Source: Oscillibacter sp. (lineage in GTDB: Bacteria > Bacillota > Clostridia > Oscillospirales > Oscillospiraceae). From it: DNA of 39,522 bases. The translations under genes and the position numbers were made by a program. Shown here in pieces: positions 17,923-26,548 of this stretch (position 1 is the first letter of the stretch; each line of letters opens with the position of its first letter). The notes under the pieces are model-generated. The model was not told where the DNA came from, searched no databases, and saw nothing but the letters and a program-made list of their open reading frames with translations. The DNA is taken from the NCBI GenBank assembly GCA_022801815.1, contig JAAWTB010000003.1, positions 1 to 39,522 on the forward strand, in the 5' to 3' direction.

Positions 17923-17964
17923 AAAACATGGAGGTCCCGGCGGGAGCCGGGACCTCCATGTTTT
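17923..17964. terminator. Hairpin 2 of a tandem terminator: perfect 19-bp stem with A-tract/T-tract flanks (bidirectional)
   Basis: AAAACATGGAGGTCCCGGC-GGGA-GCCGGGACCTCCATGTTTT. Confidence 0.85.
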
Positions 17965-17970
17965 GTCTGC

Positions 17971-18369
17971 TCAGTTCTCTTCATCCCGAACTCCGGCTAC
18001 AGCCTGGAGCTCGAACAGAAATTTCGGTGCGGTGAAGGTAACCTCCGTCACGCTGCGGGTCGTAGGAACGCCCTGACCCAGGAAATACTCGTCAAAGATC
18101 TGATTCATCAGGGCAAAGTCCTCCCGGTGGGCCAGGAAGCAGTCCACGTGAAGCACCATATCCATGCCGCTGCCGCCGGATTCCAGCGTGTTTTTCAGAC
18201 TCTCGAAGCAGCCGCGAATCTGCTCCTCCGCAGTTGTGGGCATCGTGCCGTCCGGACGCGTGGCGGAGTGCGCGGTGGTGAAAATCAGATCTCCATAGCG
18301 AATGGCTCTGGACCACTTGGTTTGCAGCGCGTCTCCCTTGGGAACAATTTGAATCTTTTTCGGCGCCAT
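17971..18369 (-). CDS. RidA family protein (enamine/imine deaminase type)
   Basis: LQTKWSRAIRYGDLIFTTAHSATRPDGTMPTTAEEQIRGCFESLKNTLESGGSGMDMVLHVDCFL; RidA-like length and motifs. Confidence 0.85.
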   Translation of the reverse strand: MAPKKIQIVPKGDALQTKWSRAIRYGDLIFTTAHSATRPDGTMPTTAEEQIRGCFESLKNTLESGGSGMDMVLHVDCFLAHREDFALMNQIFDEYFLGQGVPTTRSVTEVTFTAPKFLFELQAVAGVRDEEN

Positions 18370-18422
18370 AATTCGATTCCTTTCTGTTATTGATTTTATA
18401 ACACCCGGTACGATACCGGGCA

Positions 18423-19769
18423 CTATACACGAATGGCTTTCCACTCCCCCCTCCGGTAGTGGGAACGGATTGCGTACCAGCGCAGAATATGAGCGGCCAG
18501 ATAGCCGGCCCAGATGCCCATATGCCGCAGTCCCAGGGGATAGCACAGCCCCCAGGACAGGGCGGGCCGGATGAGGGCCACAATGATCAGCGTCACCCGC
18601 GCCACCGATTTGGTGTCTCCCGCGCCCCGCAGAGCGCCGAAGTACACCACCGCTCCGCAACAGGGCAGACTACCCGCCTCCACAAGCAAAAGCAGACGGC
18701 TTCCCGCCGCGGCCACATCGGCCTCCTTCACAAACAACCCCAAAAGCTCCTGGCGAAACAGCACGATGCCCACCCCAATGACAGCGGCGATTCCATAGCC
18801 AATTCCCAGGGAAATCCGGTTGTACCGCTCCGCCAGCTCCTCTTTCCCCGCCCCCAGGCTTTGCCCGGTCAGGGCGGTGGCGGCGGTGGCCACGCCGTCG
18901 TAGGTATAGCCCTGAAGATTGGCGATGTTCATCACAATCTGATAAAGGGCAAATTCCACCATTCCCAAAGACGCCGCCAGCCGGGTAAAGAGAAACAGGC
19001 CGATTCGCTGGCAGAGCTGCTCGTAAAATGCGCTGAAAACTATCCCCCGGACGGCCAGGAGCTTTTGCGGCTCTATGCGCCATGCGGCGGGTGCAAGGGG
19101 CAAAAACAGGACGCCCCCGGCCCCTCGCCGCACGGACCAGAGGGAGATAAGCAGAGCGCTGAGACTCCCCAGCGCAGTGGCTGCGGCGGCTCCGGCGACC
19201 TCCCAGCGGGGAAAGCCTAAATTTCCGAAAATAAAGAGATAATTACATACCACGTTCATCAGATTTGCGGCCAAATTAGTGGTCATAGACACCCGGGTCT
19301 TCCCCGCCGCCCGGAGGCAGGCGTTAACCGTCAGGCTGACGGATTGAAGCAGCTGCCCGGCCATCAGGATGCGAAAGTAGACCACGGAATCCCGCAGCGT
19401 GTCCGCGTCCGCGCCGGAAAACCGCATGAAGGGACGGGCCAGGCAGAATCCGCCTCCGTAAACCAGGGCCGATACCACCACGCAGAGAAGGACAAACTGC
19501 CGCATACAGCGGTTGGCATCCTCCGGACAGCCCTCTCCCATGCGGCGGCTCACCAGGACCGAGGCCCCGGTATTCAGGGCCAGCACCGGCATCAGCAATA
19601 TCCGCCGGGGCTGAATCGTAAGGCCCACCGCCGCCACGGCGGACAGTCCCAGCCGGGAAATCATGGCCATATCCACCAGTTCCACAATATTGACCAGCAG
19701 CGCCTCTACGGCAGCAGGCCACGCAATGGAGCAGGTAACCCGGAAAAGCTCACGCTCTCGCTGTTCCAT
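18423..19769 (-). CDS. MATE family efflux transporter
   Basis: 448 aa; MISRLGLSAVAAVGLTIQPRRILLMPVLALNTGASVLVSRRMGEG; TALTGQSLGAGKEELAERYNR. Confidence 0.92.
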   Translation of the reverse strand: MEQRERELFRVTCSIAWPAAVEALLVNIVELVDMAMISRLGLSAVAAVGLTIQPRRILLMPVLALNTGASVLVSRRMGEGCPEDANRCMRQFVLLCVVVSALVYGGGFCLARPFMRFSGADADTLRDSVVYFRILMAGQLLQSVSLTVNACLRAAGKTRVSMTTNLAANLMNVVCNYLFIFGNLGFPRWEVAGAAAATALGSLSALLISLWSVRRGAGGVLFLPLAPAAWRIEPQKLLAVRGIVFSAFYEQLCQRIGLFLFTRLAASLGMVEFALYQIVMNIANLQGYTYDGVATAATALTGQSLGAGKEELAERYNRISLGIGYGIAAVIGVGIVLFRQELLGLFVKEADVAAAGSRLLLLVEAGSLPCCGAVVYFGALRGAGDTKSVARVTLIIVALIRPALSWGLCYPLGLRHMGIWAGYLAAHILRWYAIRSHYRRGEWKAIRV

Positions 19770-19775
19770 ACACGC

Positions 19776-20636
19776 TTATGCGCCGGTTTTCCGCCGGCCG
19801 CTGCGATAGGACAGCACCCCGGCGGCCGTAATCAGAAGGGCCCCTATGACGGTGCTGGCTGACAAACGCTCATGCAACAGCAGCGTCCCAATCAGCGCAG
19901 AGAAAATGATGCCGGAGTAATCGTAGATGCTGACCTCCGCCGCCGGAGCCTTTTGATAGGCGTTAGTGATGAAGATTTGTCCCAGGGAGCCAAAGAGCCC
20001 AATGAGAATCAGCATAAACCACTGCTTGGGCGTGGGGAAAACCCAGCTTGGTATCATAAGTATACCCGCGCCCACCGTGCTGAACAGGGAAAAGTAGAAC
20101 ACCACGGTCATAGAGGGCACATGCCCTTTGCAATAGGATATCATGACATAGGCCACGCCGCAGCAAAGGGCGGAGAGCTCCGCCGACAGAAGCGGCAAAA
20201 TGCTGGAATCAAAGGTGGGACGCAGGGCCACCACCGTCCCCACCAGACACAGGGCGATCATGGGAATCTGCTCTTTGGAAATCCGTTCTTTTAAAATGAG
20301 GGCGGCAAACAGACACACCCACAAAATATTGGTCCGGTTCAGCACCGACACATCCCCTTGGGACGCGTGGGCGGAGGCATAGAAGAGAAGAATCATCCCC
20401 AAAAATCCAAACAGGGATCGGGCAAGCAGGGCGGGCTGATACTCTTTGGGCCCAAAGAAACGCAGCCCCTCCTTTTTAATAAGGTATGCCGCAACCAGCA
20501 GGCTGATGGAATTTCGGAAAAAAACCTGCTGCATAGTTCCAATTCCTGACGCGGAAAGCCGTACCATTGCCTGCATAAGGGAAAAAGAGAAGGCTGAGAG
20601 AATGATAAACAGGACTGCCTGGGTCTTTTCTTTCAT
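19776..20636 (-). CDS. EamA/DMT family transporter
   Basis: MKEKTQAVLFIILSAFSFSLMQAMVRLSASGIGTMQQVFFRNSISLLVAAYLIKKEG; ATG 20636 behind GGAG. Confidence 0.9.
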   Translation of the reverse strand: MKEKTQAVLFIILSAFSFSLMQAMVRLSASGIGTMQQVFFRNSISLLVAAYLIKKEGLRFFGPKEYQPALLARSLFGFLGMILLFYASAHASQGDVSVLNRTNILWVCLFAALILKERISKEQIPMIALCLVGTVVALRPTFDSSILPLLSAELSALCCGVAYVMISYCKGHVPSMTVVFYFSLFSTVGAGILMIPSWVFPTPKQWFMLILIGLFGSLGQIFITNAYQKAPAAEVSIYDYSGIIFSALIGTLLLHERLSASTVIGALLITAAGVLSYRSGRRKTGA

Positions 20637-20729
20637 GAAAGGAGTCTCCTTTTTGTCCGAGAGTCCATGACGACGGCTCATCGTCACGGCTCGGGAGCTC
20701 TCCCCGATAACGGAGAGAGCTCCCAGACA

Positions 20730-22751
20730 TTATTCTGCGGACGCTCCCTGCCCGCCGGCAGAGGCAGCCGCCTTCTTAATGGCCGACTTTTCACTGATAT
20801 AGAGGTATATCAGCACGATAAAGCCAATCAAATCCGTGATGTGCTCCGGGACAATGCACAGCAAGCCGCCCACCAGCGCGATGATCTGCTTCCATTTCAC
20901 CAGATTCCGCAGCAGGTAACCCTCCATTCCGATGGCCACCAGGTAAACGCCGATGATGGCGGTGCAGATGCATAAAACCACGTCCAGGATCGTCCCGCCG
21001 CCGCCGTTCAGGAGCATGCCGGGCTCATAGACGAAGACGAAGGGAACCAGGAAGGCAGGCATCGCCATTTTAAACGCCTGCCAGCCGCATTTCCCCGGAT
21101 TGCACCCCGCGATAGCCGCCGCAGCGTAGGAAGGCACCGCCACAGGAGGCGTGATGCAGGCAATGATGCCGAAGTAGAAGCAGAAGAAGTGCGCCGTCAG
21201 CATGGGGATGCCCAGCTTCATCAGCACAGGAGCCGTAACGGCGGCCTGGACGATATACACCGCCACCGTGGGCATGCCCATACCCATGATGATGGACATG
21301 ACCATCACCAGCAGCAAGGTGATGAACAGGTTGCCCTGAGAGATTTGCAGTACGGCGTTGCCCAGTACCGTGCCCACGTTGGTCAGGGTCACCACGCCGA
21401 TGATAAGACCCACGCAGGCGCAGGAGACGCCGAAGGAGACCGTTTTCCGCCCGCTGATCACCAGGGCGTTGAACATCTGCTTAAAGCTCATGCGGGTGGA
21501 CTTCTTGATGGGAGCCAGCAGCACGGTGAGAATCAAGCCGATCAGGGCCGCCCGGGAGATGGTGTACTGACGGATAATCATATACACCACCGCCAGGAAG
21601 GGAATCAGCAGATGGCCCCGCTCCCGCATGGCGTCTTTCAATTTGGGCAGCTGGTCCTTGGGAATTCCGGTAAGCCCCAGCTTCTTGCTGCGCACGTCCA
21701 CCGTCAGGAAAACGCTCAGGTAATAAAGGAAGCCGGGTATGAGGCCCGCCAGCATTACATTGGAATACGGAACGCCGATATACTCCGCCATGATGAAGCA
21801 GGCGGCGCCCATAACCGGGGGAATCAACTGTCCGCCGGTGGAGGCGCAGGCCTCCACAGCTCCGGCAAACTCCGGCGGGTAGCCCACGTTTTTCATCAGC
21901 GGGATGGTGAAGGTGCCCGTGCCCACCACGTTGGCGGCGGCGGCGCCGGAGATGGTGCCGAAGGCCGCCGAGGAGACCACCGCCACCTTGGCGGGACCGC
22001 CGGTCTTGTGGCCGGTGAGGGACAGCGCCACGTCTCGGATGAAATCGCCCATGCCGCACTCATTGAGGAATTGGCTGAAGAGAACGAACAAGGAAACGTA
22101 GGTGGCTGCAGTGCCCAGGGGGCTGCCGAAAATACCCTCGGGAATCATGAGCATGTAGTCGGTCATGCGGGCGATGCCGCCGGCCCTGGTACGAAACATG
22201 CCGGGCATATAATTGCCGAAGTAAGCATATACCAGGAAGACCAACGCCACCAGCGCCAATGCGCCGCTGACCAGCCGCCGGGTGCCTTCCAAAATCAGGA
22301 CTGTCAGGATGACGAAGACCAGCTGGTCCGTTCGATTGGAGATGCCCATGCGGGCAAGAATGGGCACGTAATTGATAAAGACATAGCCGCAGGTTATAAA
22401 AGAGGCCAGGGAAAACAGGTAATCATACCAAGGGACTTTGTTTTTCTTGGTCTTGGTGAAAGCAGGGTATACCAAGAAAAGAATGGTCATGGCCGCCAGC
22501 AGGTAGATGGAACGCTGGCGCAGAGCGTCAAAAGCGCCGAAAACCGCCGTGTAGATTAAGAAGAGGGAGATGAACAGGGAAAATCCGTTTACGATCAGAG
22601 CCGTGACCTTGTTCAGCTGCCGCTCGTTGTCCTCCGCGGAAACCTCCCGCAGAATTTCCTCCGCTTTTTCCGCGTCGAATTCGGCGTCAAGGGGCGCGGC
22701 GGAAGCCGTAGTCATATCCTCTGGTGACATATTCTTTTTGCTTTCTTCCAT
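20730..22751 (-). CDS. TRAP transporter fused (4TM/12TM) permease, TAXI type
   Basis: 673-aa multi-TM protein; GSPLGTAATYVSLFVLFSQFLNECGMGDFIRDVALSLTGHKTGGPAKVAVVSSAAFGTISGAAAANVVGTGTFTIPLMK. Confidence 0.94.
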   Translation of the reverse strand: MEESKKNMSPEDMTTASAAPLDAEFDAEKAEEILREVSAEDNERQLNKVTALIVNGFSLFISLFLIYTAVFGAFDALRQRSIYLLAAMTILFLVYPAFTKTKKNKVPWYDYLFSLASFITCGYVFINYVPILARMGISNRTDQLVFVILTVLILEGTRRLVSGALALVALVFLVYAYFGNYMPGMFRTRAGGIARMTDYMLMIPEGIFGSPLGTAATYVSLFVLFSQFLNECGMGDFIRDVALSLTGHKTGGPAKVAVVSSAAFGTISGAAAANVVGTGTFTIPLMKNVGYPPEFAGAVEACASTGGQLIPPVMGAACFIMAEYIGVPYSNVMLAGLIPGFLYYLSVFLTVDVRSKKLGLTGIPKDQLPKLKDAMRERGHLLIPFLAVVYMIIRQYTISRAALIGLILTVLLAPIKKSTRMSFKQMFNALVISGRKTVSFGVSCACVGLIIGVVTLTNVGTVLGNAVLQISQGNLFITLLLVMVMSIIMGMGMPTVAVYIVQAAVTAPVLMKLGIPMLTAHFFCFYFGIIACITPPVAVPSYAAAAIAGCNPGKCGWQAFKMAMPAFLVPFVFVYEPGMLLNGGGGTILDVVLCICTAIIGVYLVAIGMEGYLLRNLVKWKQIIALVGGLLCIVPEHITDLIGFIVLIYLYISEKSAIKKAAASAGGQGASAE

Positions 22752-22785
22752 GCAAGAACTCCTTTTACCGGATTTTGAGAGGAAA

Positions 22786-22821
22786 AGGCTGCCGGCCGGA
22801 CAAAGGTCGGGCCGGCAGCCT
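22786..22821 (-). terminator. Intra-operon attenuating hairpin between TAXI binding protein and permease genes
   Basis: AGGCTGCCGGCC ... GGCCGGCAGCCT, 12-bp perfect stem; on the minus strand followed by TTTTCC. Confidence 0.65.
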
Positions 22822-22858
22822 CCTTAGCTTTTAAGAGCGAACGGGGTTCAGGCGCGCA

Positions 22859-23926
22859 TTACAGAACGCCGACCTCCTGGTAATAGCGCATCGCGCCAGG
22901 ATGAATGGGCAGATCGGTGATGGACTTCACGTCGTCGATCTTCATGCCGGCCAGAGCAGCATGGAGCGGAGTCAGCTCGTCCACGTTCTCCCAGAGGTAC
23001 TTGGTAACTTCATAGACCAGCTCCTCGTCCACCTGCTTGGAAACGCCCAGCAGAGTGGGAGAGGAGAAACTGGGGAGCTCCTCGGTCTGATCCTTGAAGG
23101 TGTTGGCGGGAATGACATCGGGAACATAAGAGGCATACGGATCGTCGCCCTTGTCGCATACACCGTCAATGTAAGCCTGGGGTACGCCCACCACGTGAGC
23201 CTTGCCGGCATTGACCACTTCGATCATGATGGAGAAGGGAGCCTGGGCCAGAACCACCATGCCCTGAATGTGGCCGTCCTTCATGGCGTCGGCCGCCTCG
23301 GAAGAACCGAGATAAGCGGGGGTGAAGTCCTTGTCAAATTCCCAGCCGCAAACGCCCTCATAGAAGACATGGGCGAAGGCCTCGTCACCGGAGCCAGGGC
23401 CGCCGACACCGATGGATTTGCCCTTGAGGTCATCAAACTCCGCGACATCCGGAGAAACGAACTGCTGGAAAATAGCGGAGTACAACGGAGCCACGGCCAT
23501 AAGGTCGTCGCTGGGACCGGTAGACTCGAAAGTGTTGCGGCCGGTGCTGGATTCCACGAAGCAGGAACGGCCCACCATTCCGAAGTCACAAGTTCCGTTG
23601 CGCATGAACAGGGTGTTCTGCACGCCGCCGGTGGTGGCGGTGGCGGAGAACTGGCCAAAGCCCTTGTCGTTGAAAAACTGGGCCATCAGGGCGCCCACGG
23701 CGTTGTAGGTTCCGCCGGTGCCGCCGGTTCCCACAACATACTGCGCTGTGTTATCCAAATTTGAGGCGGGGGCGGTATCATTGGTGCTGCCGGTATCAGA
23801 CGGAGTGGAATCGGAACTGCCGCTGGGTGGCGGGGTGGTACTGGAAGAAGAATCGCCGCTTCCTCCGCAAGCGGCCAGAGCGAACACCATGCACATGGCC
23901 AGGACCAGAGATAATACCTTTTTCAT
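22859..23926 (-). CDS. TAXI family TRAP transporter solute-binding lipoprotein
   Basis: Lipobox LALAACGG; YVVGTGGTGGTYNAVGALMAQFFNDKG; GKSIGVGGPGSGDEAFAHVFYEGV. Confidence 0.93.
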   Translation of the reverse strand: MKKVLSLVLAMCMVFALAACGGSGDSSSSTTPPPSGSSDSTPSDTGSTNDTAPASNLDNTAQYVVGTGGTGGTYNAVGALMAQFFNDKGFGQFSATATTGGVQNTLFMRNGTCDFGMVGRSCFVESSTGRNTFESTGPSDDLMAVAPLYSAIFQQFVSPDVAEFDDLKGKSIGVGGPGSGDEAFAHVFYEGVCGWEFDKDFTPAYLGSSEAADAMKDGHIQGMVVLAQAPFSIMIEVVNAGKAHVVGVPQAYIDGVCDKGDDPYASYVPDVIPANTFKDQTEELPSFSSPTLLGVSKQVDEELVYEVTKYLWENVDELTPLHAALAGMKIDDVKSITDLPIHPGAMRYYQEVGVL

Positions 23927-24011
23927 TTTCAACCTCCATGTTTTACTTTTGTAAATTTCCCCTTGCTATCTTGCACGGGGGGCACAGCGTACCCCGCCGG
24001 ACAATTCTCAA

Positions 24012-25088
24012 TCAAAGCATCGCGTAAATTTCCTCCCGCGTCTTGCCGGCAAGGCCGAGTTTTTCCGCCGTGCGGCCTTCAGCGGCAAAGTCCCGCCCGC
24101 AGATTACGCTGGCAATCAAGATGTAAGCGTCCATTATAGGAGTCTTCACGCCCAGCATATGCCCGACGGAGGCCAGCGGGACGATGCCGCTGAGGGTATC
24201 CTCCACAATAAAGCGGTGCTGGAGATTCATGGGACTCTTCAGCCCCTTATAGGCCGCGTTATGCTGAAGCAGGTCGTAGAGATCCTCCTGGGTCAGGCCG
24301 TACATTTCCTGGAGGCTCTTCACCAGAGAAGGAACCTCCAGCCCCAGGGCCTTGCACACCGCCAGACGCTCGGCGTCGCAGGCGGAAACCAGCTTGGCAA
24401 TGCTGGGGGTGATCCCCTCCATGTAATAATCATAGCCCTGCTGCAAATCTGTGTGGTTGATGTTCATCAGGCTGGGAATCGGGTGGAGCATCGCGCCGCC
24501 GCCCTCAAAACCGGTTTCCAAAATATTCTCAGCTGCCGTCAGGTTGGGGAAGATGCCGCCGATTTTCTCCATCAGGCGGGACACATCCGAGGCGGGAAGC
24601 GTTGCAACCAGGACGCCCTTCTTAATACCGGACTGGAAGGTTTCCCCAATTTCAGAGGTGCGGCAGGCATACATCAAATCTCCGGCCTCCGCAATAATCA
24701 CATCCGCTTTGCAGCCGTGGATGTTGCGGATAATATTGCTGACCTCCAGGGCGCCGCCTACGTGACCCGGATTCAGCATGAAAATTTCGCCGTCGTGGAG
24801 ATAAGGCGCACAGAGGTCCGCGATTTCCGCGTGGGCGTCTGTGGTTGTGGTCACCATAATGACGTCTACGCCCTCCACCGCCGGCCCGATTTCCGTGGTG
24901 GCCAGAGCCGGGAAGCCTTCACACTCCATTTTCCCTGTTACACGAATGTTTCCCAACTCGTTGAGGCGGGCAATTTTTGCCTTGTCATTGTCGTAAAGGC
25001 GGACCTCATATCCCTGGCTGCTCAAAATCGCAGCCATGCTCTGCCCGCCGGCGCCAGCGCCCAAAACAGCGAATTTCAATGTGCCCAT
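24012..25088 (-). CDS. NAD/NADP octopine/nopaline dehydrogenase family protein (paralogue 2)
   Basis: LKFAVLGAGAGGQSMAAILSSQGYEVRLYDND; GGAMLHPIPSLMNINHTDLQQGYDYYMEGITPSIAKLVSACDAERLAVCKALG. Confidence 0.88.
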   Translation of the reverse strand: MGTLKFAVLGAGAGGQSMAAILSSQGYEVRLYDNDKAKIARLNELGNIRVTGKMECEGFPALATTEIGPAVEGVDVIMVTTTTDAHAEIADLCAPYLHDGEIFMLNPGHVGGALEVSNIIRNIHGCKADVIIAEAGDLMYACRTSEIGETFQSGIKKGVLVATLPASDVSRLMEKIGGIFPNLTAAENILETGFEGGGAMLHPIPSLMNINHTDLQQGYDYYMEGITPSIAKLVSACDAERLAVCKALGLEVPSLVKSLQEMYGLTQEDLYDLLQHNAAYKGLKSPMNLQHRFIVEDTLSGIVPLASVGHMLGVKTPIMDAYILIASVICGRDFAAEGRTAEKLGLAGKTREEIYAML

Positions 25089-25159
25089 TTCCAATTCCTC
25101 CTATCCAGCGTGTTCCGTATTCCGTCCTTTGCTGTTCGCATTTAAGAACAAATGCATAT

Positions 25160-25172
25160 TTAAGAACCTTAA
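25160..25172. promoter_or_regulatory. Palindrome TTAAG-AAC-CTTAA immediately downstream of the -10 of the opine-DH/TRAP operon
   Basis: Second site of the shared motif. Overlaps one of two ATTTAAGAAC direct repeats (25140-25149, 25158-25167). Confidence 0.5.
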
Positions 25173-25175
25173 CTT

Positions 25176-25204
25176 ATCATAAACGACGATTCACTTTTTG
25201 TCAA
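25176..25204 (-). promoter_or_regulatory. Promoter of the opine-DH/TAXI-TRAP/DMT/MATE/RidA operon
   Basis: On the minus strand: TTGACA-17 nt-TATGAT. Confidence 0.7.
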
Positions 25205-25421
25205 CTGTTTTTTCCTTGTGCAAAATCACTGTTTTTTCCATTTTTTTCTGTACTGTACATTTTTTGAATAAATGATAGAATATAGGAAAGCATTTGTCAG
25301 AATCATCCAAAATTTAGAAAGGAATTGTCAAAAAGAGAATTTGAACGATTTTTCCCCAATCGTCTTCCCTTTATCCGCAAAGGCAGAAGGGTAAAAACAT
25401 AAAGAAACGGAGGATCCTTTC

Positions 25422-26213
25422 ATGCCCCAAACCTCTCACCGTTCCACTTCGCGTGTCCTGGACGTCTTTGACCTCCTGGCCAATGCGCCGGGAGGATATA
25501 CGCTTACTGAAATTGCCCGGATTCTCGCCTCTCCCAAAAGCAGCATGCTGCCTATTTTACAGACGCTGGCGGCCCGAAATTACATCCAACTGAAAAACGG
25601 CCGCTATTATATCGGTCCAAGCCTGTACTTTGCCGCGTCGGTCTACCGCAAGCAGATATCCGTCAATAAGTTCATCGACATGGAGATGAAACGGCTGGCC
25701 ACCGCCATCGAAGAATCCTCCATTCTGGCCGTGCGGGAAGGAAGCAAGGCCCTGTTTATCCACATGTCGGCCTGTCAGGATCCAGTACACTGCCAAAAAT
25801 CCGTGGGACTGCGAGAGGACGGTCCCCGTGGCGCGATGGGAAAGGCCCTGCTCTGTGATTTTAAGCTGGACGAGCTGGCTCATCTGGTGGCGAAGGACGG
25901 CGTCCGCCTGCCGGACCCCTTAAACCTTTACCAAGCCCATGTGCAGATGGAGGAAGCCCGCGTCGTGAACATCGCCTATGAATCCGGAGAAATTGAATAC
26001 GCCATCCACTGCATGGCGTCCCCCATTCGCCATGGGGGGAAAATAGCCGCCGCCCTTGGAATTATCCTGCCCACCTTCCGCCTGACGCCCAAAAAATCCG
26101 CAGACGCCGAGATCAATCTGCGACTGGCGGTGCAAAAAATCGAAAACGTAATCGCCTCCTCCGACGAAAGTGTTCAGGAAATTTTTTCGGTTAATGGCTT
26201 TCGAAACCTGTAG
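25422..26213 (+). CDS. IclR family transcriptional regulator
   Basis: RVLDVFDLLANAPGGYTLTEIARILASPKSSMLPILQTLAARNYIQLKNGRYYIGPSLYF; C-terminal IclR effector domain. Confidence 0.9.
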   Translation: MPQTSHRSTSRVLDVFDLLANAPGGYTLTEIARILASPKSSMLPILQTLAARNYIQLKNGRYYIGPSLYFAASVYRKQISVNKFIDMEMKRLATAIEESSILAVREGSKALFIHMSACQDPVHCQKSVGLREDGPRGAMGKALLCDFKLDELAHLVAKDGVRLPDPLNLYQAHVQMEEARVVNIAYESGEIEYAIHCMASPIRHGGKIAAALGIILPTFRLTPKKSADAEINLRLAVQKIENVIASSDESVQEIFSVNGFRNL

Positions 26214-26310
26214 TCTGCCCTGCGGCTGTGCAGACAACATGCCCTTCCTTGGGTCCGGCAATCCTGAAACGCCGACGGGGCACTGGGATTGTATGGAAAT
26301 TTTTCACGTT

Positions 26311-26359
26311 AAAAAAGGCAGCAGGAAAACCGTTTTTCCGGTTTTTCTGCTGCCTTTTT
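26311..26359 (+). terminator. Rho-independent terminator after the IclR gene
   Basis: AAAAAAGGCAGCAGGAAAACCG...CCGGTTTTTCTGCTGCCTTTTT. Confidence 0.8.
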
Positions 26360-26405
26360 CGAAAGCACAGGGGTTTTTTCTGCGTTTTGCACCATGAGAT
26401 AGAGA

Positions 26406-26434
26406 TTGACAAAAATATACGTTTGTGTTATGCT
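26406..26434 (+). promoter_or_regulatory. Promoter of the ilvD-ilvD(-panB) operon
   Basis: TTGACA-17 nt-TATGCT. Confidence 0.7.
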
Positions 26435-26443
26435 CATGCTAGT

Positions 26444-26459
26444 TTAGTTGCTGAACTAA
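26444..26459. promoter_or_regulatory. Palindrome TTAGTT-GCTG-AACTAA downstream of the -10; candidate operator
   Basis: Perfect 6-bp arms positioned around the expected transcription start. Confidence 0.45.
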
Positions 26460-26548
26460 TCATCATGTCCTATGGCTTCTTCCCCCCTTGCGGTCATACG
26501 TGACAGACTGAGACCATTCGGCAAATAACACAGAAAGGGTGCAAAAAT

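Noticed and set aside
22859-23926. Ser/Thr/Pro-rich stretch in the TAXI binding protein as an unusual repeat
   Set aside because: Ordinary low-complexity linker following a lipobox, common in Gram-positive lipoproteins.
25140-25167. ATTTAAGAAC direct repeats as a separate operator from TTAAG-N3-CTTAA
   Set aside because: The second repeat unit overlaps the palindrome, so independent significance cannot be separated by eye; recorded only as supporting detail.
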